From Nitrosomonas sp. Nm34 (GTDB lineage: Bacteria; Pseudomonadota; Gammaproteobacteria; Burkholderiales; Nitrosomonadaceae), in assembly GCF_900113925.1 (NCBI RefSeq), contig NZ_FORD01000004.1:62001-126000 (forward strand): 64,000 nucleotides of DNA. The letters are read 5' to 3'. Shown piece after piece: positions 48,515 through 57,757 of this stretch. Position 1 is the first letter of the stretch. The number at the start of each line of letters is the position of its first letter. A model generated the notes under the pieces. That model was not told where the DNA came from, did no database searches, and worked only from the letters and a program-made list of their open reading frames with translations. Position numbers and translations under genes: made by a program.

Positions 48515-49996
48515 TCAATGTTTGGTATGTTTGCTAAAATCATTCTTAAGGATTTCATAAGTGCGGCGGCATATTTCACGCCCATAATCCGTCCATAAGC
48601 CTTGTCCCCAGTAGCGGTAACAGCTTGTTTGCGAGCAAAGCAGATGAAAGAGGGCATTCCGATAGCAATGTTCATCCGTGGCATGGCCTGATTTAAGCGC
48701 TGTGGTGTAAAACAGCTTGCTCACTTCTTCCAGGGGCTCGAGCATACTCTCATAGCCTTTCACCCAAGAAAGATCGTTAGTCCAACTCCCCCCTTCCATA
48801 TGAAAATTGTGATCTTCCCGCGATAGCGCTTCAATGGCCGCATTGAGTTTGTCTGAACCATCCCCTGGCTGGATATACGCCCAAATCTTTTTATGAAACA
48901 AGGGGCGGATGATGGGAAAATCTTCTTCCTTAAGTTGAATGGAATAAAGGTATTCCAGATATTCACTGACGTTGACGCTAGGCGTATCACTATAAGCGCA
49001 CTCGCGCATAACCTCTTGATATTTGGATGGGAATTCATTCATCATAACGCCACCATTTTCACCATCGGCGATTTGACTGACCACTGGCGGAATATTCTTG
49101 CCAGCCAATTCTGTCCGCGACAAGCATTTTGCTTCGTAATAAGGCTGCATTTGGCCGATGAGTTTGGTATCTGAGCCTTGGGTTTTGATAATAGCAACGA
49201 TACCTGCGGTTGCGCCGTTGGAGTGAGTGCAGACCAAGCGATGCGGTAAGTGAGGTTGTCGCGGCGAGCAGCCACTTTCCAGCTCCTCGACGGAATGCTC
49301 TTGAACCAATACCCATTGATAGCCGCACTCTTTTAATGTTTTGATGAATTCATAAGCCACATCGGGATGGTTAGGCAGAGCCATTTCCGAAGGAGAAAAA
49401 CCGCGCACCCGCTTAAGTGCCTCTAATCCAAAGATTGCAGCAAAATGATGTTGCCAGGCTTTCACGTGCAAGCGATAGTCCTGCACGGGAGTAGACGGTG
49501 CCACGGAGTGACCCCAAGGGCAGCCCAGCCATTCTACTGCGCAATTATATTCAGGGTTGCAGGTGATATCTTTAAGGCTGTCTATCACATCGTGCCGCCC
49601 CATTTTGCGTATGCCGTGCAGCAGGGTACCCGAGTACTCCAACATGATTTTTGGGTTTTTACCTTCATGAATCAATTGCGGAATATATTCTCCCATCCGC
49701 TTATAGCAATAGGCAAACATGGGGGCGTTGTGATTATCGCCGTTGTTCGGATGCTCCATCATGTACTGCAGATTACTGATGAGAGCAGCGGTCTGTAGAT
49801 GATCACCACCCGCAGGCATAAGTGGCTGATGCATGTGCAGCGCGCAAGCAAATGCGCTTTTTATGCGGCTGAAATCTATCCTGCTATGCGGCAGGAATAC
49901 AGAATCATTTTGGCATTCCTGAATGACCCTTGCCACAAGATCTTCCGATCCACAAATATTGGGCAGGCCATTGATATATTCGGGTAACTGGTTCAT
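48515..49996 (-). CDS. Glycoside hydrolase family 57 protein
   Basis: A 493-residue protein with GH57 features: the first conserved region is ALHMHQPLMP (about 58-67), then MLEYSGTLLHGI, GFSPSEMALP (about 216-225) and DGENGGVMMNEFP (about 318-330). GH57 enzymes act on alpha-glucans (amylase, branching or 4-alpha-glucanotransferase activities); which one applies cannot be read here. The ATG at 49996 was chosen because AAGGAA lies about ten bases upstream. An in-frame TTG at 50035 has no ribosome-binding site. It is paired with glgB, which suggests a role in glycogen structure. Confidence 0.83.
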   Translation of the reverse strand: MNQLPEYINGLPNICGSEDLVARVIQECQNDSVFLPHSRIDFSRIKSAFACALHMHQPLMPAGGDHLQTAALISNLQYMMEHPNNGDNHNAPMFAYCYKRMGEYIPQLIHEGKNPKIMLEYSGTLLHGIRKMGRHDVIDSLKDITCNPEYNCAVEWLGCPWGHSVAPSTPVQDYRLHVKAWQHHFAAIFGLEALKRVRGFSPSEMALPNHPDVAYEFIKTLKECGYQWVLVQEHSVEELESGCSPRQPHLPHRLVCTHSNGATAGIVAIIKTQGSDTKLIGQMQPYYEAKCLSRTELAGKNIPPVVSQIADGENGGVMMNEFPSKYQEVMRECAYSDTPSVNVSEYLEYLYSIQLKEEDFPIIRPLFHKKIWAYIQPGDGSDKLNAAIEALSREDHNFHMEGGSWTNDLSWVKGYESMLEPLEEVSKLFYTTALKSGHATDEHCYRNALFHLLCSQTSCYRYWGQGLWTDYGREICRRTYEILKNDFSKHTKH

Positions 49997-50152
49997 TGTT
50001 GTGAATTTCCTTATGCTTGGTTTTTTCTCAAACAATGCACTGTGGGTAATTTATATCGAATATATCTTCAAAAATATATCCATAAAAAAGACCTTTTGCG
50101 CAACCCTGAAAATTTTGCGATGGTAAGGAGAAGTCTCTAAATGACAGTTTTA

Positions 50153-50251
50153 TTCCATTTCCAAATCAAACATGACGCGAGGGCGAGCCGCAAACAGTAT
50201 CCATAATACGGCAAGGTGGCCGATAAAGTCAGTTTTGATTCAGAAATGGAA
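50153..50251 (-). repeat. TNA-flanked palindromic element (MITE), copy 9
   Basis: A 99-bp inverted-orientation copy upstream of the GH57 gene, flanked by TTA (50150-50152) and TTA (50252-50254). Ends are TTCCATTTCCAAATCAAA and TTTGATTCAGAAATGGAA. Confidence 0.92.
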
Positions 50252-50254
50252 TTA

Positions 50255-50928
50255 ATCACTATTTCTTGGCAGAAAAGTGAAGTTTTACTGCTCTCTTAGG
50301 CCATTTTTCCTCATTATGTCCTATTTAGACAGACTGCTCCCTAATAATTCATCTGCGAGATGGTATGGACAGCTTTCCTCAGATTCATGCACTCAGTATG
50401 TATCAATCACCGCACCCATGGCACTTTTCATCATCAAAACCGTGTGATTAAATTTGTTCACTGATAGCAGCCAAAAACCTTCCAGTTTGGCTTTTACCAT
50501 CAGCCGGTTATGGAACCCGCACAATATCGGTTTTATCAGGTAGCGCCTCCAACAATTCGCATGGATCGGTATCAACCGCTAAGAGTCAGCTGTCACTTCT
50601 CCCAAGCAATTAGAGCATAATTCCTATACCTTGGGTTGCCCTTTGCTGGTCAGTAAGCTAAGCCTTATCGGATTCATACCTTGTTTCTCACCGAAGTAAG
50701 CTATGTTGCAGATCAGATATAAACTCCTTTTTTTGCCTGTGCTTGCCTATATTGATTGCCTCGAATACGTTTTCAACAGTTCGCCAGGAGCAAATAGAAA
50801 ATATCCTCCAAAAAAAGGATGATCTCCAGACCCAAGAAAATGATAACCCTAGCACAAAGGGAGCTATTAGGGTTAATATAGTAATCAGTTATTAACACTA
50901 GCAAATTTCAATCTATTTAGAAAAAAAT
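50255..50928. other. Intergenic region with possible decayed coding DNA
   Basis: About 670 bases between copy 9 and glgX with no intact gene. On the minus strand, 50393-50580 reads in two frames as short protein-like fragments (CELLEALPDKTDI, then KAKLEGFWLLSVNKF and NHTVLMMKSAMG). This loosely resembles the ATP-grip region of NAD synthetases (LLMALSNKF...TTGNKSEM). It may be a relic, but the similarity is too short to claim a pseudogene. The 150 bases before glgX are AT-rich and should hold its promoter. Confidence 0.4.
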
Positions 50929-53055
50929 ATGAAAATTTGGCCAGGACAGCCTTATCCTTTGGGAGCCGTTTATGACGGATCTGGAACGAACTTTTCAGTA
51001 TTTTCAGAAACCGCCGAACGGGTCGAACTGTGTCTTTTTGATGAAAAAGGAAAAGAACATCGCATTGATTTACCCGAGGTAGCAGGGTATTGCTGGCACG
51101 GCTATGTGCCCTCCATGGAGCCGGGCCAGCGTTACGGTTTCCGCATCTATGGACCCTGGGATCCTGCTAAAGGTCAGCGTTGTAATCCTGCCAAGTTGCT
51201 GCTCGACCCATACGCAAAAGCAATCGATGGGCAAATTCATTGGAATGAAGCTGTTTTTCCATACCGTTTCGGCAAGGGTAGCGAAGTTCGAAGCACCAGC
51301 AATAGTGCGCCATACATGCCACGCAGCGTAGTACATCAGCCCCATTTTGATTGGAGTGGGGATCGTAAACTGCAAATTCCCTGGCATGAGACTATCATTT
51401 ATGAGACCCATGTCAAAGGTCTCACTTATCGACATCCAGACATTCCGCCTGAAATACGAGGCACTTATACTGCTTTAGCCCACCCGGCAATTATTGAGCA
51501 TTTCAAGCAACTTGGGATAACAGCAGTCGAGCTCATGCCGATCCATCACTTCATCCACGACAAACATCTGATGGATCAAGGTTTGCGAAATTATTGGGGA
51601 TACAATTCCATTGGTTACTTCGCACCCCATAGTCAGTATGCCTCCCAAAAACGCCCTGGTGCAGCTGTGGCTGAATTCAAACAAATGGTCAAGGCACTGC
51701 ATCAGGCTGGAATCGAGGTGATTCTGGATGTGGTTTACAACCATACCGCGGAGGGAAACCACCTCGGCCCGATGCTTTCTTTCAAAGGGATCGATAATGC
51801 ATATTATTACCGACTTGCGGACGATCCACGCTATTACCAAGATTACACTGGCACTGGTAACAGCCTGAACATGCGCAATCCCTTCGTGCTACAGCTCATC
51901 ATGGATTCGCTACGCTACTGGGTGCTGGAGATGCATGTGGATGGATTCCGCTTTGATCTGGCTGCCACTTTAGCACGTGAACTGCATGATGTGGACCGCC
52001 TTTCCGTATTCTTCAATATCATTCAGCAAGATCCGATCATCAGTCAGGTGAAGCTTATTGCTGAACCTTGGGATGTCGGAGAAGGGGGATATCAGGTGGG
52101 TAATTTTCCGCCGGTATGGAGTGAGTGGAATGGAAAATATCGGGACTGTGCACGCGATTTCTGGCGCGGAGAGAATCAAACGCTCGGGGAGTGTGCCTCT
52201 CGCTTTACCGGCAGCTCGGATCTTTACGAAAACACGTCTCGGCTGCCCTACGCCAGCATTAACTTCATCACTGCCCATGATGGTTTTACTTTAAACGATC
52301 TCGTTTCCTACAATGAAAAGCATAATGAAGCCAACGGTGAGAATAACAATGATGGTGAAAACCACAATCGTTCGTGGAATTGTGGTGTGGAAGGCAAGAC
52401 CGATGACCCCAATGTACTGCAGCTACGCAAACGTCAGCAGCGAAACTTCCTTGTCACGCTAATCCTATCGCAAGGCGTACCGATGCTGCTCGGAGGTGAT
52501 GAAATCAGCCGTACGCAACAAGGCAATAATAATGCCTACTGCCAGGATAATGAGATTTCCTGGTACGATTGGGAAAATGCGGATAGAGACTTGCTCGTTT
52601 TTTGCCAGAAGCTCATCGAATATCGTAAAAACCACCCTGTTTTTCGTCGGAGGCACTGGTTTCAAGGTCAGCCCATTCATGGCAGCGAAGTAAAGGACAT
52701 TGCCTGGTTTACCTTAGAAGGGGCGCAGATGTCTGAAAACGATTGGGGCCTGGGATATGCCAAGTCACTTGGCGTTTTCTTGAATGGCGTTACGATCCCG
52801 AACCCCTACCCACGCGGCGAGCCGGTAAAAGACGATAATTTTTATGTAATTTTTAATGCTCACCATGAAGCGCTAACGTTTACTCTCCCTGGAATGGAGT
52901 GGGGGGCCCTTTGGATAAAGGAGCTCGACACCAACATTGGCTGGCTGGAAAACCAAGAATCGTTTAAAGCAGAAAGCCAGATCAATGTAGAAGCCCGTTC
53001 CGTGGTAGTGCTGCGTCATTCATCCTTTCATCTTAAATCCATTACCAATCATTGA
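50929..53055 (+). CDS. glgX: Glycogen debranching enzyme GlgX
   Basis: A 708-residue GH13 isoamylase-type enzyme hydrolysing alpha-1,6 links in limit dextrins. The N-terminal CBM48 opens YPLGAVYDGSGTNFSVFSE (about 7-25). Barrel motifs are HVKGLTYRHPDIP, region I ILDVVYNHTAEGN (about 265-277), region II DGFRFDLAATL with the nucleophile Asp (about 342), the acid Glu in KLIAEPWDVGEGGYQVG, and NFITAHDGFTLNDLVSYN. It is divergent from the GH57/glgB pair. No glgA, glgC or glgP lies in the window. Confidence 0.96.
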   Translation: MKIWPGQPYPLGAVYDGSGTNFSVFSETAERVELCLFDEKGKEHRIDLPEVAGYCWHGYVPSMEPGQRYGFRIYGPWDPAKGQRCNPAKLLLDPYAKAIDGQIHWNEAVFPYRFGKGSEVRSTSNSAPYMPRSVVHQPHFDWSGDRKLQIPWHETIIYETHVKGLTYRHPDIPPEIRGTYTALAHPAIIEHFKQLGITAVELMPIHHFIHDKHLMDQGLRNYWGYNSIGYFAPHSQYASQKRPGAAVAEFKQMVKALHQAGIEVILDVVYNHTAEGNHLGPMLSFKGIDNAYYYRLADDPRYYQDYTGTGNSLNMRNPFVLQLIMDSLRYWVLEMHVDGFRFDLAATLARELHDVDRLSVFFNIIQQDPIISQVKLIAEPWDVGEGGYQVGNFPPVWSEWNGKYRDCARDFWRGENQTLGECASRFTGSSDLYENTSRLPYASINFITAHDGFTLNDLVSYNEKHNEANGENNNDGENHNRSWNCGVEGKTDDPNVLQLRKRQQRNFLVTLILSQGVPMLLGGDEISRTQQGNNNAYCQDNEISWYDWENADRDLLVFCQKLIEYRKNHPVFRRRHWFQGQPIHGSEVKDIAWFTLEGAQMSENDWGLGYAKSLGVFLNGVTIPNPYPRGEPVKDDNFYVIFNAHHEALTFTLPGMEWGALWIKELDTNIGWLENQESFKAESQINVEARSVVVLRHSSFHLKSITNH

Positions 53056-53108
53056 TTACAATCGTTGCACGACCTTTATCCTTAAATATCATCGACACAT
53101 ACCCAGCA

Positions 53109-53672
53109 TTAATGAGGGTGGTCGCCATCATGATGATGATCGTGCATTAGATCATCCCCATGCGTGTCTACCAGTGCGGAATATTGTGCCGCAGTCATTC
53201 CATGGAGTTTTTGAAGAAAAGCAGTAATTGCCCAGATTGTTTCATCATTATGCGTGGGCCCCCAAGCGGGCATACCCGTCATTTTGATACCATTTTTGAC
53301 TACCCAGAAATATCGTTTGGAAAAAAATGATTTCTCACCTTCATCAGTTACGGACGCTCTTTCATAAAATAGCGGTGCTTGTGGGTAAAGGCCGATAGCC
53401 TGTGCGGTAGGTTGCTTGCCGGGCGCCAAATGGCATTCGGTACACATGGCATGGTACTGCTTGAAACCTTCTTCAAGCATAACATCCTCATCAAGCACTG
53501 GAATTTCGATTTCTTTTGCGCGTGCATTTATCGAACTATCACGAACCCAGCTGATCAGCTTTTCTGTGGGCGCCCAATGCTTATCGGTAGCGGCCATATT
53601 GTAGATGCCGAAATTCAATGCAGTCAATAAAAGCACAAGTACAGTCAGTGAAACGATGATAAATTGTTTCAA
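53109..53672 (-). CDS. Membrane-anchored c-type cytochrome with His-rich tail
   Basis: A 187-residue protein with an N-terminal hydrophobic segment (about 5-24) that is a signal anchor or uncleaved signal. One haem-binding motif, MCTECH (about 79-84), is followed by LAPGKQPTA and a plausible distal Met in IKMTGMPAWGP (about 136-140). The last residues form MHDHHHDGDHPH, a metal-binding-like tail. The start is TTG at 53672, with GGGAGG seven or eight bases upstream. It lies in the periplasm by type. The electron partner is unknown and the gene has no obvious operon partner. Confidence 0.85.
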   Translation of the reverse strand: MKQFIIVSLTVLVLLLTALNFGIYNMAATDKHWAPTEKLISWVRDSSINARAKEIEIPVLDEDVMLEEGFKQYHAMCTECHLAPGKQPTAQAIGLYPQAPLFYERASVTDEGEKSFFSKRYFWVVKNGIKMTGMPAWGPTHNDETIWAITAFLQKLHGMTAAQYSALVDTHGDDLMHDHHHDGDHPH

Positions 53673-54041
53673 TTTTATTCCTCCCAGGGTTATTCAGAAC
53701 GATAAATGATGACCTATACAGTAAAGTATCACATCGGCGCAAGCTTCGCGACCCAGATTAATTTAACCTGGATTTCTCAATTGCCCACTCGTTCTGGAAT
53801 TAATATTATGAAGATAATAGTCTTTCTTATAAATTTCATTCTTACTTCGAAGTATTTTTGTTCTGGAACGAATTGCACCATTTTGTAAGCACGTGGCTGT
53901 GTTGCAAACCCACTGGAATAAAATGACTATTCTAAGGAGTGGCGTCTTGCTCTGTACTCGTCAATTCACACACTCTGATGTGTTCCTGCAAAACGTACAG
54001 GTTGTTAAGCTCTAATAAAATTAAAAAGGAGCCTAATAACG
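53673..54041. other. Intergenic region left of the IS3 remnant
   Basis: About 370 bases with no credible gene. The sequence TGGCTGTGTTGCAAAC near 53890 resembles an insertion-sequence end, but no partner end was found. Confidence 0.4.
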
Positions 54042-55065
54042 ATGAGTAAAAAGCGCGCGCTATTCAAGTGAATTCAAAGCAAAACTAGCGCTGGCAGCGA
54101 GACGTGAAGATGAATCCTTTCCACAGTTAGCAACGCGTCATAATATACATCCGATGCAGATCCCTAGCTGGAAACAGCGACTTATTGAACAAGCCGCCGG
54201 GTTATTTTCTAAAAAAACGTCACCTCCAATGAGGAAAGGCATACTACCGATGGCCTATACTGGCTTATCGGTCAGTTGGCGATTGAATGAGATTTTTTGC
54301 AAGAAAGCCCAATCATTGAGTCTTGCAAAACGCAAAGAGCAGATTGAGCCCCATAGGAATCTTAGTCAGGTTCGTCAATGTCAATTGTTGAATTTAGCAT
54401 GTTCAACCTATGATTATTCAGCGCCAAGAAATCATACTGGAGCGCAAGAAAGCATCGTCCCTAATGAAGATCGCCGAGTATTGTCAGCATAGCCCCACAA
54501 ACTCCAAAGATTAGTATCTCAAACAAACAGCATAAGATGTATACCCTATTTGCTTAAAGACCTCGTTATTAACAAACCTGATCTGGTTTGGCTGCTGACA
54601 TAACCTATGTCCCCAGGGAAAAAACTTTGGCTACTTTATTGCCATCATAAACTGGTATTCGCATAAGGTATTGAGCTAGCGCTTGTCCAATACATTGAAT
54701 ACCGACTTTGCAATCAAGCACTAGAGACAGCCATTCAAGGTTATGGTTGTCCATAGATCATGAATACTGATCAGGGTGTCCAGTTCATTAGCGATGCACT
54801 TGCTTCGATATTAAAGAAGCATTATATCTAGATCAGCACAGAGGGTAAGGATTGCTACTATGAGAATATTTTTTTGAGCGACTATGGCTGTCAATTAAGC
54901 AATAGTTTCCATATCCAAGTGAATTCAATAACTTGCAGGAAATAAAGAAAAATTTAATTGCATGGTTTGATGGGTATGATCAAGAATGATTCCATCAAAG
55001 CCCTGACAGGCTTACGCCTGAAGAAATCTATCATAATGCTCAAAGAAACCATCTGATTGCCTGAA
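54042..55065 (+). pseudogene. IS3-family transposase remnant (orfA/orfB), degenerate
   Basis: The reading begins after AAAGGAG at ATG 54042 and breaks within seven codons by a frameshift in a CG run. The next frame gives an OrfA helix-turn-helix segment (YSSEFKAKLALAARRED, IHPMQIPSWKQRLIEQAAGL). An OrfA/OrfB-like stretch with SLAKRKEQIEP and LSQVRQCQLLNLACSTYDYS follows. Further on, OrfB integrase-core pieces appear in different frames: NTDQGVQFISDALASILKKH, YYENIF and the terminal RLTPEEIYHNAQRNHLIA ending at TGA 55065. Multiple stops and frameshifts make it non-functional. No confident terminal inverted repeats were found, so the full element extent is unknown. Confidence 0.85.
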
Positions 55066-55465
55066 CCTGATCAACTACACTTACCAGAGCTTGATTTTCT
55101 TTCAGGTTGCCCAATTAATAGGAACTATATCAAGGTAAAAAACCAGGCAGCAAGTTATAGAGTAAATATTAGCTCATTTCAATGTATTAAAAACTGCGGA
55201 TGTCATCAGGTAGTAATAAAGACGTAATGTTGAACCGTATAATGATCAATACTAAGTTTATTCCTGTTCTTAGGCTACGGTGTCAGCTTTTATTATTTCT
55301 CCCTTTCGTACCACAGCTGGCACCTTTACAGATTTTATCTTTGCAAGAACCATAAAAATCGCATAGATGAAGGCCTTGACCAGTATATTTCTCCAGTGCT
55401 CACGCGCTCTAATATATCCTACCAAAAAGATTTTTTACAATTAATAAGAAAGATTTGATATTTCT
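55066..55465. other. Intergenic region right of the IS3 remnant
   Basis: 400 bases holding the presumed decayed right end of the IS. The minus strand at about 55275-55385 reads as a short hydrophobic, protein-like frame, which was not identified. No RNA gene or complete coding region is visible. Confidence 0.4.
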
Positions 55466-55951
55466 ATGAGATTCTATTTGATTTTAACCAGCTTATTACT
55501 AAGTGCATGTTCTACCCTGCCCCTCGCATTTGAAGATCCACATATAACAAAAATTTCATATGCAGAGGTAAACGCAGACATTGAAAGTAATAAAAATACT
55601 TTGGTGCGCTGGGGTGGTGTCATTGCGGATGTCAAGAATGATGAAAACTTCAGCTGGATGGAGGTCATATTTTATCCATTGGATTATTATGGTCGCCCCA
55701 AAATAAATAAACCCAGCGAAGGACGTTTTGTCATTAAAAGTCCGGAATTTTTAGATCCAAAGAACTATGCTAAAAATAGAGAAATTATTACTGTAGGCGT
55801 AATTGAAGGCAGAACTGAGCATATAACCAGTCCCGATAGTTCAGAGCTACCATTGATAACAGCCACAGCTATTCATCTCTGGCCGATAAATTACCGAGAC
55901 AATTATTACGGACATTGCCGGTTCTGCTATTTTATGCAGCTATTCTGGTAG
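55466..55951 (+). CDS. Slp-family outer-membrane lipoprotein
   Basis: A 161-residue protein with signal peptide and lipobox LLSAC (Cys about 15). The Slp pattern follows: VRWGGVIADVKND (about 47-59), a beta-rich body with EVIFYPLDYYGRPK, then ITVGVIEGRTE. Slp is a starvation-inducible lipoprotein in E. coli; its exact role is unclear. The final about 15 residues, rich in Tyr, Cys and Phe (HCRFCYFMQLFW), are unlike the family and may be a frameshifted end. The gene lies next to the decayed IS zone. Confidence 0.75.
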   Translation: MRFYLILTSLLLSACSTLPLAFEDPHITKISYAEVNADIESNKNTLVRWGGVIADVKNDENFSWMEVIFYPLDYYGRPKINKPSEGRFVIKSPEFLDPKNYAKNREIITVGVIEGRTEHITSPDSSELPLITATAIHLWPINYRDNYYGHCRFCYFMQLFW

Positions 55952-56316
55952 ATGCGAAATTTTTCCGTAAAACGTCACACCATTTTGGGGAATACGAAAT
56001 TTCTAAAATGCCACCCTATACCATGAGCCTAGCTTACTAATCAAGTATTTAATTACTAGTTTTAGATTCAAGCTTTACTTACTGAAAGGGAGGTTGAACA
56101 AAAGAGCGTCTGTGAACACCGAAGATCACCCCTTCTCACTAACATTAAATATAAATATGAGCTAAGACTCATGAAATTTCCAAAAAAGAACAGTTGCAAC
56201 TAAACACCTTTCATTCCCTCCTGAAAGATGTCTATGAATAATTGGTGTTATTGACTGCGGGTTTAATGATAGGTTACGGTTTGAACAATTTTGGTTTGAG
56301 CTAAAACATCGTTAAT
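55952..56316. other. Intergenic region between convergent slp-like and phoB-like genes
   Basis: 365 bases, AT-rich, where no coding region, RNA gene or clear terminator can be supported. Confidence 0.5.
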
Positions 56317-57024
56317 TTACTCAACAGAAAATCGATAACCAATTCCCCTGACTGTCTGTACCAGATTTTCTTTACCGACTACTTTAAGAGTGGTTCTCAG
56401 CCTGCGAATATACACGTCGATGGTACGTTCTTCGATAAAAACATGATCACCCCATAATCGATCTTGCAGTTGGGCGCGTGTATGTACCCGCTCTTTGTTT
56501 GCCATCAAAAAATGCAAGAGGCGAAATTCAGTGGGCCCTAATGTAATTTCAGCTGGTTCTAACTGCTTATCCTTGATGTACGCATGTACTCTATGTGTAG
56601 CTGGATCAAGTTTTAATCCCCCCAACTGAATAATTTCCTCCGCCATCTCGGGTAAACGCCGACGTAACACAGCTTTGATTCTTGCAATCAGCTCATGAGG
56701 TGAAAAGGGTTTGATAATAACATCTTCCACCTCAACCACCAGATTAGCGATTATTTCACTTTCCTGATCTCGAGCAGTTAATATAATAATTGGAATGGAT
56801 TGGGTACGTTCTTCAATCTTCAACCTGCGTGCAAATTCTACCCTGTCCATATTAGGCAGTACCCCACCAATTATCACAAGATCGGGTAAGACATTGATGA
56901 TTATTCTGTTAGCTTGCTCCGCATTATCAGCACATAAAGCAATAAGACCTGCTCTTTTTAAATTGAGCGAAATCGTTTCCTGGAGAATAGGTTCATCTTC
57001 AACTATTAGAATTGTTATTGTCAT
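56317..57024 (-). CDS. PhoB-like response regulator with a degenerate receiver (D53G)
   Basis: A 235-residue OmpR/PhoB-family regulator. The receiver (about 1-118) keeps the acidic pocket E9-D10, T83 (ILTAR) and K105 (IIKPFS). The phospho-acceptor position 53 is Gly: the text reads PDLVIIGGVLP where PhoB has PDLxLLDWMLP. The following GADDY block is also changed (VEVEDVI). The winged-helix DNA-binding domain (about 135-235) is well conserved: LGPTEFRLLHFLM, RAQLQDRLWG, ERTIDVYIRRLR and TVRGIGYRF. It should therefore bind Pho-box-like DNA but cannot be phosphorylated in the usual way. No phoR or phoU is adjacent. A Pho-box-like site lies upstream. Confidence 0.85.
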   Translation of the reverse strand: MTITILIVEDEPILQETISLNLKRAGLIALCADNAEQANRIIINVLPDLVIIGGVLPNMDRVEFARRLKIEERTQSIPIIILTARDQESEIIANLVVEVEDVIIKPFSPHELIARIKAVLRRRLPEMAEEIIQLGGLKLDPATHRVHAYIKDKQLEPAEITLGPTEFRLLHFLMANKERVHTRAQLQDRLWGDHVFIEERTIDVYIRRLRTTLKVVGKENLVQTVRGIGYRFSVE

Positions 57025-57082
57025 ACATTATCTCATTCTTAGTATATATAGCTAAAGGATGCTGAGATAATATAAATAAAAT

Positions 57083-57100
57083 TTTACAAATTCGTGACAA
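57083..57100 (-). promoter_or_regulatory. Pho-box-like site upstream of the phoB-like gene
   Basis: On the minus strand TTGTCACGAATTTGTAAA matches the E. coli Pho box CTGTCATAAAACTGTCAT at 11 of 18 positions, with TGT cores 11 bases apart as expected. It lies 59 bases before the start codon, in a position fit for autoregulation. The match was made by eye. Confidence 0.45.
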
Positions 57101-57258
57101 TAACATGAAAACAACCTTTCATTTGTATAGCTGATTAATTATTTGATTTATTATCAAAAATAAGCAAAGCAAATAAATAGAAAATACTCATCTTAGATTA
57201 TGACCTGCTAGTTCTCTCTAGCTGACTTCGTTCCTGTTGCGCCTAAAGGTTAGTTGAA

Positions 57259-57705
57259 TCAATCAATAGCATCGGGTGAGAAACGAATAGAAACAATACG
57301 CAGCAATGTCAGTACCGCAATCACAGCAATATGTAATCCAAATTCTATCAATGTGTATGCTTTATACCAAAGGCCGATCAACTCTCCGATCAGCACCACT
57401 AATGCAACATCGAGGATGAAGGTTACCTTTACACGCCCTACTGCCAGATAAGATTGTAATATGCGAATCAGTTCAAGCACTGCGAGGACCAACACGACAT
57501 CAATAATGATATGCTCGACAACGTTTGCCCATCCATCCTTGAAAATATGAGGCAAGTTTGACATTAAATTGAGTATGCCTACGCCTATCCACAAATAGAG
57601 CGCTAACATCAGGATACCAACTATAAATTGAATGATGCGCAGATGCCAATCACTATCAGTTAACAGGACTATATTTTTTCTTTTGATTATTTCTTGGTTA
57701 ATCAT
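57259..57705 (-). CDS. PsiE-family membrane protein
   Basis: A 148-residue protein with four hydrophobic helices and the phosphate-starvation-inducible PsiE pattern. VEHIIIDVVLVLAVLELIRI (about 64-83) and a helix ending LLRIVSIRFSPD are visible. PsiE expression in E. coli is under PhoB and cAMP-CRP; its function is unknown. It lies on the same strand upstream of the phoB-like gene, and a Pho-box-like site precedes it. A GGAGTGG run lies before the ATG. Confidence 0.78.
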   Translation of the reverse strand: MINQEIIKRKNIVLLTDSDWHLRIIQFIVGILMLALYLWIGVGILNLMSNLPHIFKDGWANVVEHIIIDVVLVLAVLELIRILQSYLAVGRVKVTFILDVALVVLIGELIGLWYKAYTLIEFGLHIAVIAVLTLLRIVSIRFSPDAID

Positions 57706-57757
57706 TGATCCACTCCATTTGATTGAATTATGTGGATTCTTATCTTATAGATTTAAT

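Noticed and set aside
2274..50251. The palindromic elements as CRISPR repeats, REP/BIME sequences or attenuators
   Set aside because: They are scattered singly over 48 kb without spacers, and the TNA direct flanks point to transposition rather than REP-type units.
53889..53910. An IS6-type inverted repeat near the IS3 remnant
   Set aside because: Only one short TGTTGCAAAC-like end is present and no partner end or IS6 transposase was found.
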